Source: Tamlana sp. I1
GTDB taxonomy: Bacteria; Bacteroidota; Bacteroidia; Flavobacteriales; Flavobacteriaceae
Length of the DNA: 64,000 bases
Direction of reading: 5' to 3'
Assembly: GCF_015355625.1 (NCBI RefSeq)
Contig: NZ_JACLAF010000014.1
Coordinates: 1 to 64,000 of the forward strand
Numbering within the stretch: the first letter of the stretch is position 1; every line of letters starts with the position of its first letter. Position numbers and translations under genes: made by a program. The notes beneath the pieces were generated by a model. The model ran no database searches and was not told where the DNA came from. It was given only the letters and a program-made list of their open reading frames with translations. Below are positions 9,579-18,124 of this stretch, piece after piece.

Positions 9579-10014
9579 TGTCAGTTCGAGTAATGCGACC
9601 CAAGGAGCATCGTATCGAGAACCGATTTGAATACATCATATTAATTATCGAGAACTTATTCTGTTTTAAATTTCTTCTTTGCCAGATTAGGAAGCTTTTC
9701 AAACTCACCATTAATTAATGCTTCTTTTTTAGCTCTCGACCACTTTTTAATTTGTTTTTCGGTTTGTATGGCAATACTTGGTTCTGTAAATTCCGCATAA
9801 AATACCAAGTGAATAGGCCTTCGGTTGTGCGTATAGCTTTCAGGATAGCGTCCTGTTTTGTGTTCTTCAAAACGCTTTGATAGGTTTGAGGTAAAACCTG
9901 TGTAATAGGAGTCATCTGAACATCTTAAGATGTATACATAGTAAATTTTCATGGTATTAAGATAGTGCTTCTCGCTACAATTCTGAAGAAAAATCAGAAT
10001 CACTCGAAGTGACA
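9579..10014. mobile_element. Repeat unit enclosing a GIY-YIG nuclease gene (putative minimal mobile element)
   Basis: The left arm (9579-9622) and right arm (9967-10014) are those of the ordinary 165-bp units, but the central ~60 bp is replaced by a 297-bp minus-strand GIY-YIG gene. A second copy of the inner arm, TATCGAGAAC, abuts the stop codon (9646-9655). The layout is terminal inverted repeat, nuclease, terminal inverted repeat. The empty units on both sides would then be internally deleted, non-autonomous relatives. Mobility is inferred and no target-site duplication was established. Confidence 0.5.
9656..9952 (-). CDS. Small GIY-YIG nuclease family protein
   Basis: 98 residues, a single GIY-YIG domain with no added DNA-binding domain. 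YVYIL (5-9) and YYTGFT (16-21) are the two halves of the GIY-YIG motif, R27 fits the conserved catalytic arginine, and E65 in EKQIKKW fits the metal-binding glutamate. The fold is that of UvrC-type and homing endonucleases; the role of this short UPF0213-like family is unsettled. The ATG at 9952 was chosen because it begins directly before YVYIL; longer in-frame readings run into repeat-arm sequence. The gene lies wholly between the arms of one repeat unit. Confidence 0.85.
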   Translation of the reverse strand: MKIYYVYILRCSDDSYYTGFTSNLSKRFEEHKTGRYPESYTHNRRPIHLVFYAEFTEPSIAIQTEKQIKKWSRAKKEALINGEFEKLPNLAKKKFKTE

Positions 10015-10929
10015 AAAGAAGCACAATGTCAGTTCGAGTGATGCGACTCAAGGAGCATTGTATCGAGAACGGATTTTGAAATATTCCCAAGAGGGGATTA
10101 TATGGGTGTTTTTCAAATATCTAGTTAACGCTTCTCGATACAATTCTGAAGAAAAATCAGAATCACTCGAAGTGACAAAAAGAAAGCACGATGTCAGTTC
10201 GAGTGATGCGACCCAAGGAGCATCGTATCGAGAACAGTTTTTGAAATATCGCCAAGAAGGGATTATAGGGGTGTTTTTAAAATATCGAGCTAACGCTTCT
10301 CGATACGATTCTGAAGAAAAATCAGAATCACTCGAAGTGACAAAAAGAAAGCACGATGTCAGTTCGAGTGATGCGACCCAAGGAGCATCGTATCGAGAAC
10401 AGTTTTTGAAATATCGCCAAGAAGGGATTATAGGGGTGTTTTTAAAATATCGAGCTAACGCTTCTCGATACGATTCTGAAGAAAAATCAGAATCACTCGA
10501 AGTGACAAAAAGAAAGCACGATGTCAGTTCGAGTGATGCGACCCAAGGAGCATCGTATCGAGAACAGTTTTTGAAATATCGCCAAGAAGGGATTATAGGG
10601 GTGTTTTTAATTATTGAGACGAAGCTTCTCGATACGATTCTGAAGAAAAATCAGAATCACTCGAAGTGACAAAAAGTAAGCATAATGTCAGTTCGAGTGA
10701 TGCGACCCAAGGAGCATTGTATCGAGAACCGTTTAGAAATATCCCCTAGAGGTGATTATAGGAGGTGGTTTTCAAATATTGAGACGAAGCTTCTCGATAC
10801 GATTCTGAAGAAAAATCAGAATCACTCGAAGTGACAAAAAGAAAGCATGATGTCAGTTCGAGTGATGCGACCCAAGGAGCATTGTATCGAGAACTGATTT
10901 GAAATACTCATTCAATATACCCTATACAA

Positions 10930-10963
10930 AAAAAGACCAACACAATGTGCTGGTCTTTTTTTT
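10930..10963 (-). terminator. Bidirectional terminator after tatA
   Basis: Long stem AAAAAGACCAACACA / TGTGCTGGTCTTTTT with one mismatch and a very short loop, flanked by A and T runs so it can work on either strand. It lies 17 bp beyond the tatA stop codon and closes the repeat region. Confidence 0.8.
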
Positions 10964-10979
10964 ATAATTAAAATAATAA

Positions 10980-11165
10980 CTACTCTTTTTTATTGGCGCT
11001 AACGTCTTCCTCTTCCTTGCTAGCGTCCTTGAATTCCTTAATTCCACTACCTAATCCACGCATTAATTCTGGTATTTTTTTACCTCCAAATAATAATAAA
11101 ACAACCACAACTATTAATGCGATTTGCCAAGGTCCAATGGCCAATGGTAACATGTATAAATTCAT
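10980..11165 (-). CDS. tatA: Twin-arginine translocase subunit TatA/E family
   Basis: 61 residues from the chosen ATG; starts at 11186 or 11153 are also possible. One N-terminal transmembrane helix ([19 protein letters not shown]) is followed by the conserved [21 protein letters not shown] hinge-amphipathic helix region and a charged tail. It would form the pore-like oligomer of the Tat pathway that exports folded proteins across the inner membrane. It stands alone on the minus strand, with its own terminator; tatC is not in the window. Confidence 0.92.
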   Translation of the reverse strand: MNLYMLPLAIGPWQIALIVVVVLLLFGGKKIPELMRGLGSGIKEFKDASKEEEDVSANKKE

Positions 11166-11324
11166 AATAATTAATTTAAAAAACAAAGTTAATAATTAAA
11201 GTTTAATAAAATCGTTTTAAGGCTAACTTTAGCATTTCTGAAACTATTTTCCTTTTCGGAATTATATCATACTTTGCTTGAAGAATCTTAGTATTTCATA
11301 AATTCTATTTATTTTTGCTTTCCA

Positions 11325-12194
11325 ATGCCAGATAAAAAAAAGAAACCAAAAAGACGAATAAGAAAACTGCTGGATAAATACCGGCTAGTAATTCTTAATG
11401 AAAACACTTTTGAAGAGCGTCTTTCATTCAAATTAACACGGTTAAATGTGTTTGTAATGGGCTCTTTAATGGCGGTGTTTTTCATTTCTATAACTTATTT
11501 AATTATTGCTTTAACGCCGTTAAGAGAATATATTCCAGGCTATTCTTCAACAGCATTAAAGAAAAAAGCAACCGAGTTAAGCTATAAAACCGATTCTTTA
11601 CAGCAAGTTATTATCATGAACGATCGTTATTATGGTTCCATAAAAAAAGTACTTACTGGCGATGTGAGTTCGGTGGATATTAATCGAGATTCTATTATTA
11701 ACGCCGTGCAATTGGAAGCTAGTGAAGTGGATTTAAAACCTATTGCAGAAGATTCAATATTGCGACAAAAAGTAGATAAAGAAGATAAATACAACCTTTT
11801 TGAATCGGCAACCTCGTCAACAAATTTTGTGTTATTTCCGCCAGTAAGCGGTGCTATAAGCGAATCGTATAATACAAAAGATAAACATTATGCTGTCGAT
11901 ATTGTGGTCGCTAAAGACACCCCAATAAAAGCAACGGCCGATGGCGTGGTTATTTTTGCCGAGTGGACCGCAAGCACAGGTTATGTAATTATTCTTGAAC
12001 ACAGTCAAGATTTAATTTCCATTTATAAACACTGTTCGGCACTAACAAAAGTGCAGGGCGATTTGGTTAAATCTGGCGAAGTGATTGCTACCGCTGGAAA
12101 TACAGGCGAATTATCAACAGGGCCGCATTTGCATTTTGAACTTTGGAACGATGGTTACCCCATTAATCCAACCAACTTTATCGATTTTAAATAG
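11325..12194 (+). CDS. M23 family membrane-anchored metallopeptidase
   Basis: 289 residues. A basic N-terminus is followed by one transmembrane helix (about 41-63), a coiled-coil-like linker (70-160) and a C-terminal LytM/M23 domain. Zinc ligands are visible: H188 and D192 (KHYAVD), and H268/H270 in GPHLHFELW. It should cut peptide cross-links in peptidoglycan or act as an EnvC/NlpD-like regulator. TATTTTTG (11310-11317) looks like a -7 box but is only 8 bp before the ATG, which would give an almost leaderless mRNA, so it is uncertain. The GH3 gene starts at the next base after the stop. Confidence 0.9.
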   Translation: MPDKKKKPKRRIRKLLDKYRLVILNENTFEERLSFKLTRLNVFVMGSLMAVFFISITYLIIALTPLREYIPGYSSTALKKKATELSYKTDSLQQVIIMNDRYYGSIKKVLTGDVSSVDINRDSIINAVQLEASEVDLKPIAEDSILRQKVDKEDKYNLFESATSSTNFVLFPPVSGAISESYNTKDKHYAVDIVVAKDTPIKATADGVVIFAEWTASTGYVIILEHSQDLISIYKHCSALTKVQGDLVKSGEVIATAGNTGELSTGPHLHFELWNDGYPINPTNFIDFK

Positions 12195-13682
12195 ATGATA
12201 TCACTAAAAGCCGCCATTGCAAAACCATTTGCAAAACACATTTATAAAAAGGTTCAAAAATGGGCAAATAACCCTGTGGAAACTCAGCAACGTGTTTTTG
12301 AAAACCTGATTTCCGATGCAGCAGAAACGGCTTTTGGAAAAGATCATGATTTTGTAAGTATTAATAATCATGAAGATTTTGTAAAGCGTGTGCCAATTAG
12401 AGATTACGAAGCTTTAAAACCCTATGTAGAGCGTGTGGTTGCGGGCGAAGCCAATGTGCTTTGGAAAGGCAAACCGTTATATTTTGCGAAAACATCTGGA
12501 ACCACATCTGGAGCTAAATATATTCCGCTTACCGCGGAAAGTATGCCGAATCACATTCAAGCTGCTCGAAATGCTATTTTAATGTACATTCATGAAACGG
12601 GGAAAACCAAGTTTGTAGATGGTAAAATGATTTTTTTACAAGGAAGCCCCGTTTTAAAAGATCAAAATGGCGTGCAACTTGGACGATTATCGGGTATTGT
12701 GGCGCATTATATTCCTAAATACCTTCAGAAAAACAGACTGCCATCTTGGGAAACCAATTGCATTGATGATTGGGAAACTAAAGTTGATGCTATTGTTGAA
12801 GAAACCTTGCCTGAGAATATGACGGTTATTTCAGGAATACCATCTTGGGTTCAAATGTATTTTGAAAAGCTTCAGAAAAGAACCGGAAAGAAAGTAGGAG
12901 ATATTTTTAAAAATTTCAACTTATTTATTTTTGGAGGCGTTAATTACGAGCCCTATCGCGCAAAATTTGAAAACCTTATCGGAAGAAAAGTCGATAGCAT
13001 CGAGCTTTATCCTGCCAGCGAAGGGTTTTTTGCCTATCAAGACAAGCAAAACGAAAAAGGCATGCTGCTTTTACTAAATTCAGGCATGTTTTATGAGTTT
13101 ATAAAGGCTGAAGAGTTTTTTAATGAAAACCCAAAACGCCTCACCATTAAAGATGTCGAGGTTGATGTAAATTATGTAATGATTATTTCATCAAACGCCG
13201 GACTTTGGGCTTATAATCTTGGCGATACCATTCAGTTTACTTCAACAAAACCGTATCGTGTTATTGTTTCTGGGCGCATCAAACATTTTATTTCAGCTTT
13301 TGGCGAGCATGTTATCGGAAAAGAAGTGGAACAGGCCATGCAAGAGGCGACTTTAAATTCAAATATTAGGGTTTCAGAGTTTACGGTAGCCCCTCAAATT
13401 AATCCTACCGAAGGTTTGCCGTATCACGAATGGTTTATCGAATTTGAAAACGAACCGGAAGACCTTTCCGCATTAGCGAAAAAATTAGATGCCTCACTTC
13501 AAAAGCAAAACACCTATTATTTCGACTTAATTCAAGGGAAAGTATTGCAGCCCTTAAAGATTACAAAAGTTAAGAAGAATGGTTTTCAGGACTATATGAA
13601 ATCGGTTGGAAAGCTAGGCGGACAAAATAAGATACCAAGATTGTCTAACGACCGAAAAATTGTAGAGGGTTTTTCGCATTAA
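12195..13682 (+). CDS. GH3 auxin-responsive promoter family protein
   Basis: 495 residues of the acyl-adenylate-forming GH3 superfamily. The N-terminal P-loop-like ATP motif is TSGTTSG (100-106), followed by AKYIPLT, and the central SEGFFAYQ and later WAYNLGDTIQF segments match the family. Plant GH3 enzymes join amino acids to hormones such as jasmonate and auxin; bacterial members are common in Bacteroidota and their substrates are unknown. The ATG directly follows the M23 stop codon, so the two are likely translated as one operon. That places it with cell-envelope genes, but no substrate can be inferred. Confidence 0.85.
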   Translation: MISLKAAIAKPFAKHIYKKVQKWANNPVETQQRVFENLISDAAETAFGKDHDFVSINNHEDFVKRVPIRDYEALKPYVERVVAGEANVLWKGKPLYFAKTSGTTSGAKYIPLTAESMPNHIQAARNAILMYIHETGKTKFVDGKMIFLQGSPVLKDQNGVQLGRLSGIVAHYIPKYLQKNRLPSWETNCIDDWETKVDAIVEETLPENMTVISGIPSWVQMYFEKLQKRTGKKVGDIFKNFNLFIFGGVNYEPYRAKFENLIGRKVDSIELYPASEGFFAYQDKQNEKGMLLLLNSGMFYEFIKAEEFFNENPKRLTIKDVEVDVNYVMIISSNAGLWAYNLGDTIQFTSTKPYRVIVSGRIKHFISAFGEHVIGKEVEQAMQEATLNSNIRVSEFTVAPQINPTEGLPYHEWFIEFENEPEDLSALAKKLDASLQKQNTYYFDLIQGKVLQPLKITKVKKNGFQDYMKSVGKLGGQNKIPRLSNDRKIVEGFSH

Positions 13683-13699
13683 GATTAAATCAATAATAC

Positions 13700-13707
13700 T
13701 ATCTTTG
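13700..13707 (+). promoter_or_regulatory. Candidate -7 promoter box before DUF6909
   Basis: TATCTTTG fits TAnnTTTG exactly and is 19 bp before the ATG. No good TTG was found at the expected -33 distance. Confidence 0.4.
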
Positions 13708-13726
13708 GCGAGGATTTAAAATAGGC

Positions 13727-15418
13727 ATGGCAAATAATAAAAAACATCATACACGAACTAGAGCACAAGAGAGTTCCAACGCGATTGAGCGGATGTATAT
13801 TACCATGCGCCATTTATTTAACCGTGGGTTTTATAAGCCTATGGGCATTTCGGGTGAAACCTTAAGAGAATCTTTACTGCTTTTAAGACCTGAAATTTAT
13901 GGTTCTGTTGCTGAAGAAAAAGCCGAATTGGAAGGCTTATTGTATGTAATTGATCGCTTACCACAAGGGATTGAAGAATGTACTTTTATAAATTTAACCA
14001 GTGATGAAGGCTATTCGAGTTCGCATTTTAAACCTATAATTCCAAAGAAACGTCGCCGAAACTGCTACCGCATTGATGCCGAGCAAATGAATATTGAAAT
14101 TACCCGGGGCCGATCGGAGATTTACGATATTTTAACACACCTCACCTTTATTTTTATCGAATCGCATAAAATTGGGCGTCGTGTTTTAATTAATGAAGAT
14201 GGCGCCACCACTAGAGATTGGAGCAAACTTGAAACCGCCGTACTTTCTAAAAAGAAATTGACTCAAGAAGCCAGAGAGGTGGCTATTTCGCATACCGCTA
14301 ATATTTTAGGTCGCACGTTTAACGAAATTATGGCGCTTTATAAAGCATACGCCATGCCATCGCAGCCCGAGCGTTTTTTACATATTGTGTATTGGCTGGG
14401 TAAGTTGGCTATTGAAGAACTTATAAATAATAATAAAAGAACCATTACGTTTAGTCCGGTGTTGCGTGAGCGTATTGGGCATCATATTCATGGTGAAATT
14501 TGGGCAGATACCATAAAAGAAACCTTGTATAAAAACGATTTGTTGGAAAAGCCCATTCATATCATTAGTGCGAACATGCATAGTGTGATGAATACTCTTT
14601 TTGCAACAAAGGTTTTAAAAGCAAAAGACGCTAAAAAAGATGTTTTTGAGGTGTACGAAGCTTTAAGTAAGGAAGAAAACGAAGGGTTACGCAAGCAAGT
14701 CGCTAAAGAAGCGACTCAAAATGGCATGATGTATATCAAAGATACTTCGGGTGCTAATATTGATGTTCAAGTTTTCGATACTGCTAAATTTAATACTGCT
14801 AAGCTTGGAATTCCAGTTTCGGAAACGGTTTTAAAAGACAAGCAACCCGTTATTGTGGTTATGGATTATGCCTTCGGAGAACAGGCTTACGAAACCATTG
14901 ACGAATTGCTGAAACCTTATAAAGTAAAAAACAAGAACATCCATCTAAATGTAGATTCAATTTCCATAATGGGGAAAGCAGGCATTTTAGAAGGAGGTAA
15001 AGGCGATATTATGATACCTTCGGCTCATATTTTTGAAGGAACCGCGGATAATTACCCTTTTAAAAACGAATTAAAAAAGGAAGATTTAGAAGGGCAAGGC
15101 GTTGGTGTTTATGAAGGTTCAATGATAACCGTTTTAGGAACCTCATTACAAAACAAAGACATTTTAAAATTCTTTTATAACTCCACATGGAATGTGATTG
15201 GTCTAGAAATGGAAGGGGCACATTACCAAAAAGCCATTCAAGCCGCTTCAAAAGTACGGGGGAGTATTCAGTCTAATGTCAAAGTAAGATATGCCTATTA
15301 TGCTAGCGACAATCCCTTAGAAACTGGGGCTACATTAGCCTCGGGAGGTTTAGGAACTTCGGGTGTTAAACCCACTTATTTAATAACACAAACCATATTA
15401 CAACAAATACTTAATTAA
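13727..15418 (+). CDS. DUF6909 family protein
   Basis: 563 residues of a family confined largely to Bacteroidota and without known function. The N-terminal ~270 residues are helical with basic patches (KKRRRN). The C-terminal part, from about residue 370, resembles a nucleoside-phosphorylase-like fold: VVMDYAFGEQAY opens a Rossmann-like strand, then GDIMIPSAHIFEGT, and IGLEMEGAHYQKAI recalls the substrate-binding Met-Glu signature of purine/uridine phosphorylases. This similarity is by eye and would need structure prediction. The Wzz-like gene starts 5 bp after the stop, so the two are probably cotranscribed. Confidence 0.7.
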   Translation: MANNKKHHTRTRAQESSNAIERMYITMRHLFNRGFYKPMGISGETLRESLLLLRPEIYGSVAEEKAELEGLLYVIDRLPQGIEECTFINLTSDEGYSSSHFKPIIPKKRRRNCYRIDAEQMNIEITRGRSEIYDILTHLTFIFIESHKIGRRVLINEDGATTRDWSKLETAVLSKKKLTQEAREVAISHTANILGRTFNEIMALYKAYAMPSQPERFLHIVYWLGKLAIEELINNNKRTITFSPVLRERIGHHIHGEIWADTIKETLYKNDLLEKPIHIISANMHSVMNTLFATKVLKAKDAKKDVFEVYEALSKEENEGLRKQVAKEATQNGMMYIKDTSGANIDVQVFDTAKFNTAKLGIPVSETVLKDKQPVIVVMDYAFGEQAYETIDELLKPYKVKNKNIHLNVDSISIMGKAGILEGGKGDIMIPSAHIFEGTADNYPFKNELKKEDLEGQGVGVYEGSMITVLGTSLQNKDILKFFYNSTWNVIGLEMEGAHYQKAIQAASKVRGSIQSNVKVRYAYYASDNPLETGATLASGGLGTSGVKPTYLITQTILQQILN

Positions 15419-15423
15419 TAATT

Positions 15424-16494
15424 ATGAGTCAAGATTTGCAAAACCCGCAACCACAACAATCTGAAGAAGTCGATTTAGGGCAATTATTTAAACTAATTGG
15501 TAAGGCTTTCGATCGTTTCTTTAAGTTTATAGCCAGTATTTTTATTGGGATCTATAAGGTTATTTTGTTACTACTGGTTCATATATATTCGCGTTTCGTA
15601 TGGTATGCAGGAGCCGTTGTAGTAGGTGTAGTTCTTGGGTTTTTTATAGATAAAAATACCGATAAAATGTATGGTGCCAATATGTTTATTGAAACCAATT
15701 TTAAGTCGGCACGACAAGTTTACGAAAACGTTAAGCAGTTACACCAATTAGCAGAGGATGAAGATACTTTACAATTGGGGAAAATTTTAAATATAGATCC
15801 ATCTAAGGCAACGAAATTAAAAGGATTTTATATAACACCTGATGTTGATGAAAATGAAATCTCTGAAATGTATTCCGAGTTTTATTTGAAACTAGATTCT
15901 TTGTCTCGTGTAACGATGACTTACGACCGATATAAGGAGTCTTTAATTTCAAGTAATTTCCCTATGCATAAAATTGGTGTGGCTTCTACCGATAAATCGA
16001 TTTATAAAAAAATAGAGCAAGGGTTTACCAATAAGCTTATTGATAACCCGTATTTAGAGGAATTGTTACAAGCTAATAATAAAGTTTTAATCCAAGAGGA
16101 ACAAGCTTTAAAAACTCAAATAAATAAAACAGACTCTTTGGTAACACAGTATCTTAAAATTAGAGTGTTAGAGTCTCAAAAAGAACCGGTTCAAGGTTCT
16201 GGAACCAATTTATATATGGGTGATAGTGAGTCGAATGGCTTGTTGGTTGATGAATCTAAAATTATTGAAAAACGTTTGGCTTTAGAGCGTCAAAGAAGAG
16301 AGGTAATAAAAAGACAAGCCGAGGAAAAAGGGGTTGTTAATGTATTAGCTGGATTTCCAGAAACTGGTTATGATATTAGGGAGTGGACCGATAAAATGAA
16401 ATTTGTTTTACCTATAGCATTATTTTCAATTATCTTTTTGTTTTTCATTGTGCTAGGCTTAGGGAAATTTTTAAAATCGCAAACACAAAAATAA
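15424..16494 (+). CDS. Wzz/chain-length-determinant-like membrane protein
   Basis: 356 residues with the topology of a polysaccharide co-polymerase: N-terminal membrane-spanning segments (about 36-54 and 59-75), a large periplasmic helical domain with coiled-coil character (120-320), and a C-terminal transmembrane helix (about 328-350) preceded by a Pro-Gly-containing region. Family members set the length of O-antigen or capsule chains together with Wzy. Sequence similarity to E. coli Wzz is low, so the call rests on topology and on its place 5 bp before rfbB at the start of the polysaccharide locus. Confidence 0.65.
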   Translation: MSQDLQNPQPQQSEEVDLGQLFKLIGKAFDRFFKFIASIFIGIYKVILLLLVHIYSRFVWYAGAVVVGVVLGFFIDKNTDKMYGANMFIETNFKSARQVYENVKQLHQLAEDEDTLQLGKILNIDPSKATKLKGFYITPDVDENEISEMYSEFYLKLDSLSRVTMTYDRYKESLISSNFPMHKIGVASTDKSIYKKIEQGFTNKLIDNPYLEELLQANNKVLIQEEQALKTQINKTDSLVTQYLKIRVLESQKEPVQGSGTNLYMGDSESNGLLVDESKIIEKRLALERQRREVIKRQAEEKGVVNVLAGFPETGYDIREWTDKMKFVLPIALFSIIFLFFIVLGLGKFLKSQTQK

Positions 16495-16499
16495 AACAG

Positions 16500-17531
16500 A
16501 TGACTATATTAATAACAGGGGGCACAGGTTTTATTGGCTCACATGTGGTGCGCCTTTTTGTGGAGCACTATCCCGATTACCATGTTATTAATTTAGATGC
16601 GCTTACCTATGCCGGTAACTTAGAAAATTTAAAAGATATAGAGCAGCAACCTAACTATCAATTTATAAAAGGTGATATTACCGATGCTGATTTTATAAAT
16701 AATTTATTCAAAACCCATCAATTTGATGGGGTGATTCATTTGGCAGCCGAGTCGCATGTCGATCGTTCTATTTCAGACCCTTTGGCATTTGTAAAAACCA
16801 ATGTGATAGGCACTATGAATCTTTTAAATGCTTGTAAGGAACAGTGGCAAGGCAATTTAGAAAATAAGCGTTTTTATCATATAAGTACCGATGAGGTTTA
16901 TGGAACCCTAGGGGAAACTGGTCTTTTTACCGAAACCACGCCTTACGATCCCAATTCCCCGTATTCCGCTTCAAAGGCGAGCTCCGATCATTTTGTAAGG
17001 GCCTATGGTGAAACCTATGGCTTGCCTTATGTGATTAGCAACTGTTCCAATAATTATGGTCAAAATCAATTTCCAGAAAAATTAATTCCACTATTTATAA
17101 ATAACATCATTCATAACAAACCGTTACCTGTTTATGGTGATGGCAACTACACCAGAGATTGGTTGTATGTTAAAGATCATGCCGTTGCCATCGATTTGGT
17201 TTTTCATAAGGGAGAAAATCATGAAACCTATAATATTGGCGGATTTAATGAGTGGAAAAACATTGATTTGGTAAAGCTACTGTGTACTCAAATGGATGAA
17301 AAATTAGGTCGATCTACAGGAACTTCAGAGAAGTTAATCACTTATGTAAAAGATCGTCCAGGACACGATTTACGTTATGCTATTGATGCTTCAAAAATAA
17401 AGAAAGAATTGGGTTGGACCCCTTCAGTAACTTTTGAAGAAGGCCTAAATAGAACCATTGATTGGTATTTGGAAAATAGTGAGTGGTTGGATCGTGTTTC
17501 TAGTGGGGCGTATCAGGATTATGATAGTTAA
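16500..17531 (+). CDS. rfbB: dTDP-glucose 4,6-dehydratase
   Basis: 343 residues, extended SDR family. The NAD-binding loop is GGTGFIG (7-13); HISTDEVYG carries the Thr-Asp-Glu triad specific to RmlB-type dehydratases; YSASK supplies the catalytic Tyr and Lys. It converts dTDP-glucose to dTDP-4-keto-6-deoxyglucose, the second step of dTDP-L-rhamnose synthesis. It lies 5 bp after the Wzz-like gene. Its partners rfbA, rfbC and rfbD follow in order, but each is separated from the next by an inserted repeat element. Confidence 0.96.
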   Translation: MTILITGGTGFIGSHVVRLFVEHYPDYHVINLDALTYAGNLENLKDIEQQPNYQFIKGDITDADFINNLFKTHQFDGVIHLAAESHVDRSISDPLAFVKTNVIGTMNLLNACKEQWQGNLENKRFYHISTDEVYGTLGETGLFTETTPYDPNSPYSASKASSDHFVRAYGETYGLPYVISNCSNNYGQNQFPEKLIPLFINNIIHNKPLPVYGDGNYTRDWLYVKDHAVAIDLVFHKGENHETYNIGGFNEWKNIDLVKLLCTQMDEKLGRSTGTSEKLITYVKDRPGHDLRYAIDASKIKKELGWTPSVTFEEGLNRTIDWYLENSEWLDRVSSGAYQDYDS

Positions 17532-17770
17532 GAGGTTATAGAGTTAAAAAGTAATAAAGTAATAAAGTTAGAATGTTATAAGGTTACGAAGTTAAAAAGG
17601 GTAGCGGGTTACTAAATTAGTTTGTTGTCCTTTTAAAAACACTATAATTTAAGCCATATAGGAATAGAATCCCAATAACTCTATAACATTTTCACCTTTT
17701 AACTTTTTCTAACAGCATCACCATATAACTCTATAACCATTTAACCATATCACTTTTTAACTGCATTCCT
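17532..17770. repeat. AT-rich inverted repeat, left flank of four-helix-bundle cassette 1
   Basis: The first half is rich in the pattern GTTATA/AGTTAAAAAGT (17531-17620). The second half is rich in its complement, ATAACTCTATAACC and TTTTAACTTTTT (about 17675-17765), so the region can fold back on itself. It separates rfbB from the small gene at 17771. No other ORF is credible here. Confidence 0.8.
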
Positions 17771-18124
17771 ATGACTAAAATTCAATCACACAAAGATTTA
17801 TATGTTTGGAAAGAGGCTATGGATTTAGTGGTTGTTGTTTATAAGCTTACAGAAAAGTTCCCTTCACATGAGGCTTTTGGATTAACATCTCAAATACGGA
17901 GAGCAGTGATTTCTATTCCTTCTAATATTGCGGAAGGTGCTGGTAGAAAAGGAGGAAAAGAATTTTCTAGATTTTTGTATATTGCTTTAGGCTCGCTTTC
18001 GGAAGTGGAGACACAAATAGAAATCGCATTTAGACTTCAATACATAAAAAACATTGAAGATGTAAATAAAAGTATTTATTTCATTAGGAGTATGTTGTCA
18101 AAATTAATAAAAAGTTTAGGGTAG
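17771..18124 (+). CDS. Four-helix-bundle protein (23S rRNA IVS / S23 family)
   Basis: 117 residues, predicted all-helical. Signatures are the opening HKDLYVWKEAMDL and the central QIRRAVISIPSNIAEGAGR, typical of the IVS-protein family (TIGR02436), first found inside intervening sequences of 23S rRNA genes and related to the Avd accessory protein of diversity-generating retroelements. The molecular function is unknown, but homologues form pentamers and bind nucleic acid. Here it sits between rfbB and rfbA with AT-rich inverted repeats on both sides, so it is probably cargo of a small element and not part of rhamnose synthesis. Confidence 0.85.
   Translation: MTKIQSHKDLYVWKEAMDLVVVVYKLTEKFPSHEAFGLTSQIRRAVISIPSNIAEGAGRKGGKEFSRFLYIALGSLSEVETQIEIAFRLQYIKNIEDVNKSIYFIRSMLSKLIKSLG

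Larger units (their letters stand above)
9046..10895. repeat. Tandem array of ~165-bp hairpin units (TGTCAGTTCGAGTGAT family)
   Basis: Unit starts (TGTCAGTTCGAG) lie at 9046, 9231, 9416, 9579, 10027, 10192, 10357, 10522, 10686 and 10851. Spacings are 185, 185, 163, then 448 (a unit with a gene inside), then 165, 165, 165, 164 and 165. The last copy is a left arm only. Each unit opens TGTCAGTTCGAGTGAT and closes ATCACTCGAAGTGACA, 15 of 16 bases complementary, with inner arms TATCGAGAA / TTCTCGATA. The middles carry the GGATTATAGGGGTGTT motif that also occurs elsewhere in the window. The two 185-bp units have an extra segment around GATATGCATCG. The 10192, 10357 and 10522 units are nearly identical, which points to recent expansion. 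Confidence 0.93.

Noticed and set aside
10058-10669. A 203-codon open frame with a 55-residue internal repeat
   Set aside because: It is an artefact of the 165-bp repeat period being divisible by three. The peptide follows the hairpin arms exactly, has no start context, and the reverse strand is open in similar stretches.
9046-10895. Possible CRISPR array
   Set aside because: Units are about 165 bp, nearly identical along their whole length and palindromic, with no short direct repeats separated by unique spacers and no cas genes nearby.
17771-18124. 23S rRNA intervening sequence proper
   Set aside because: No rRNA sequence occurs in the window; the gene lies between rfbB and rfbA, so it is at most an analogue in mRNA.
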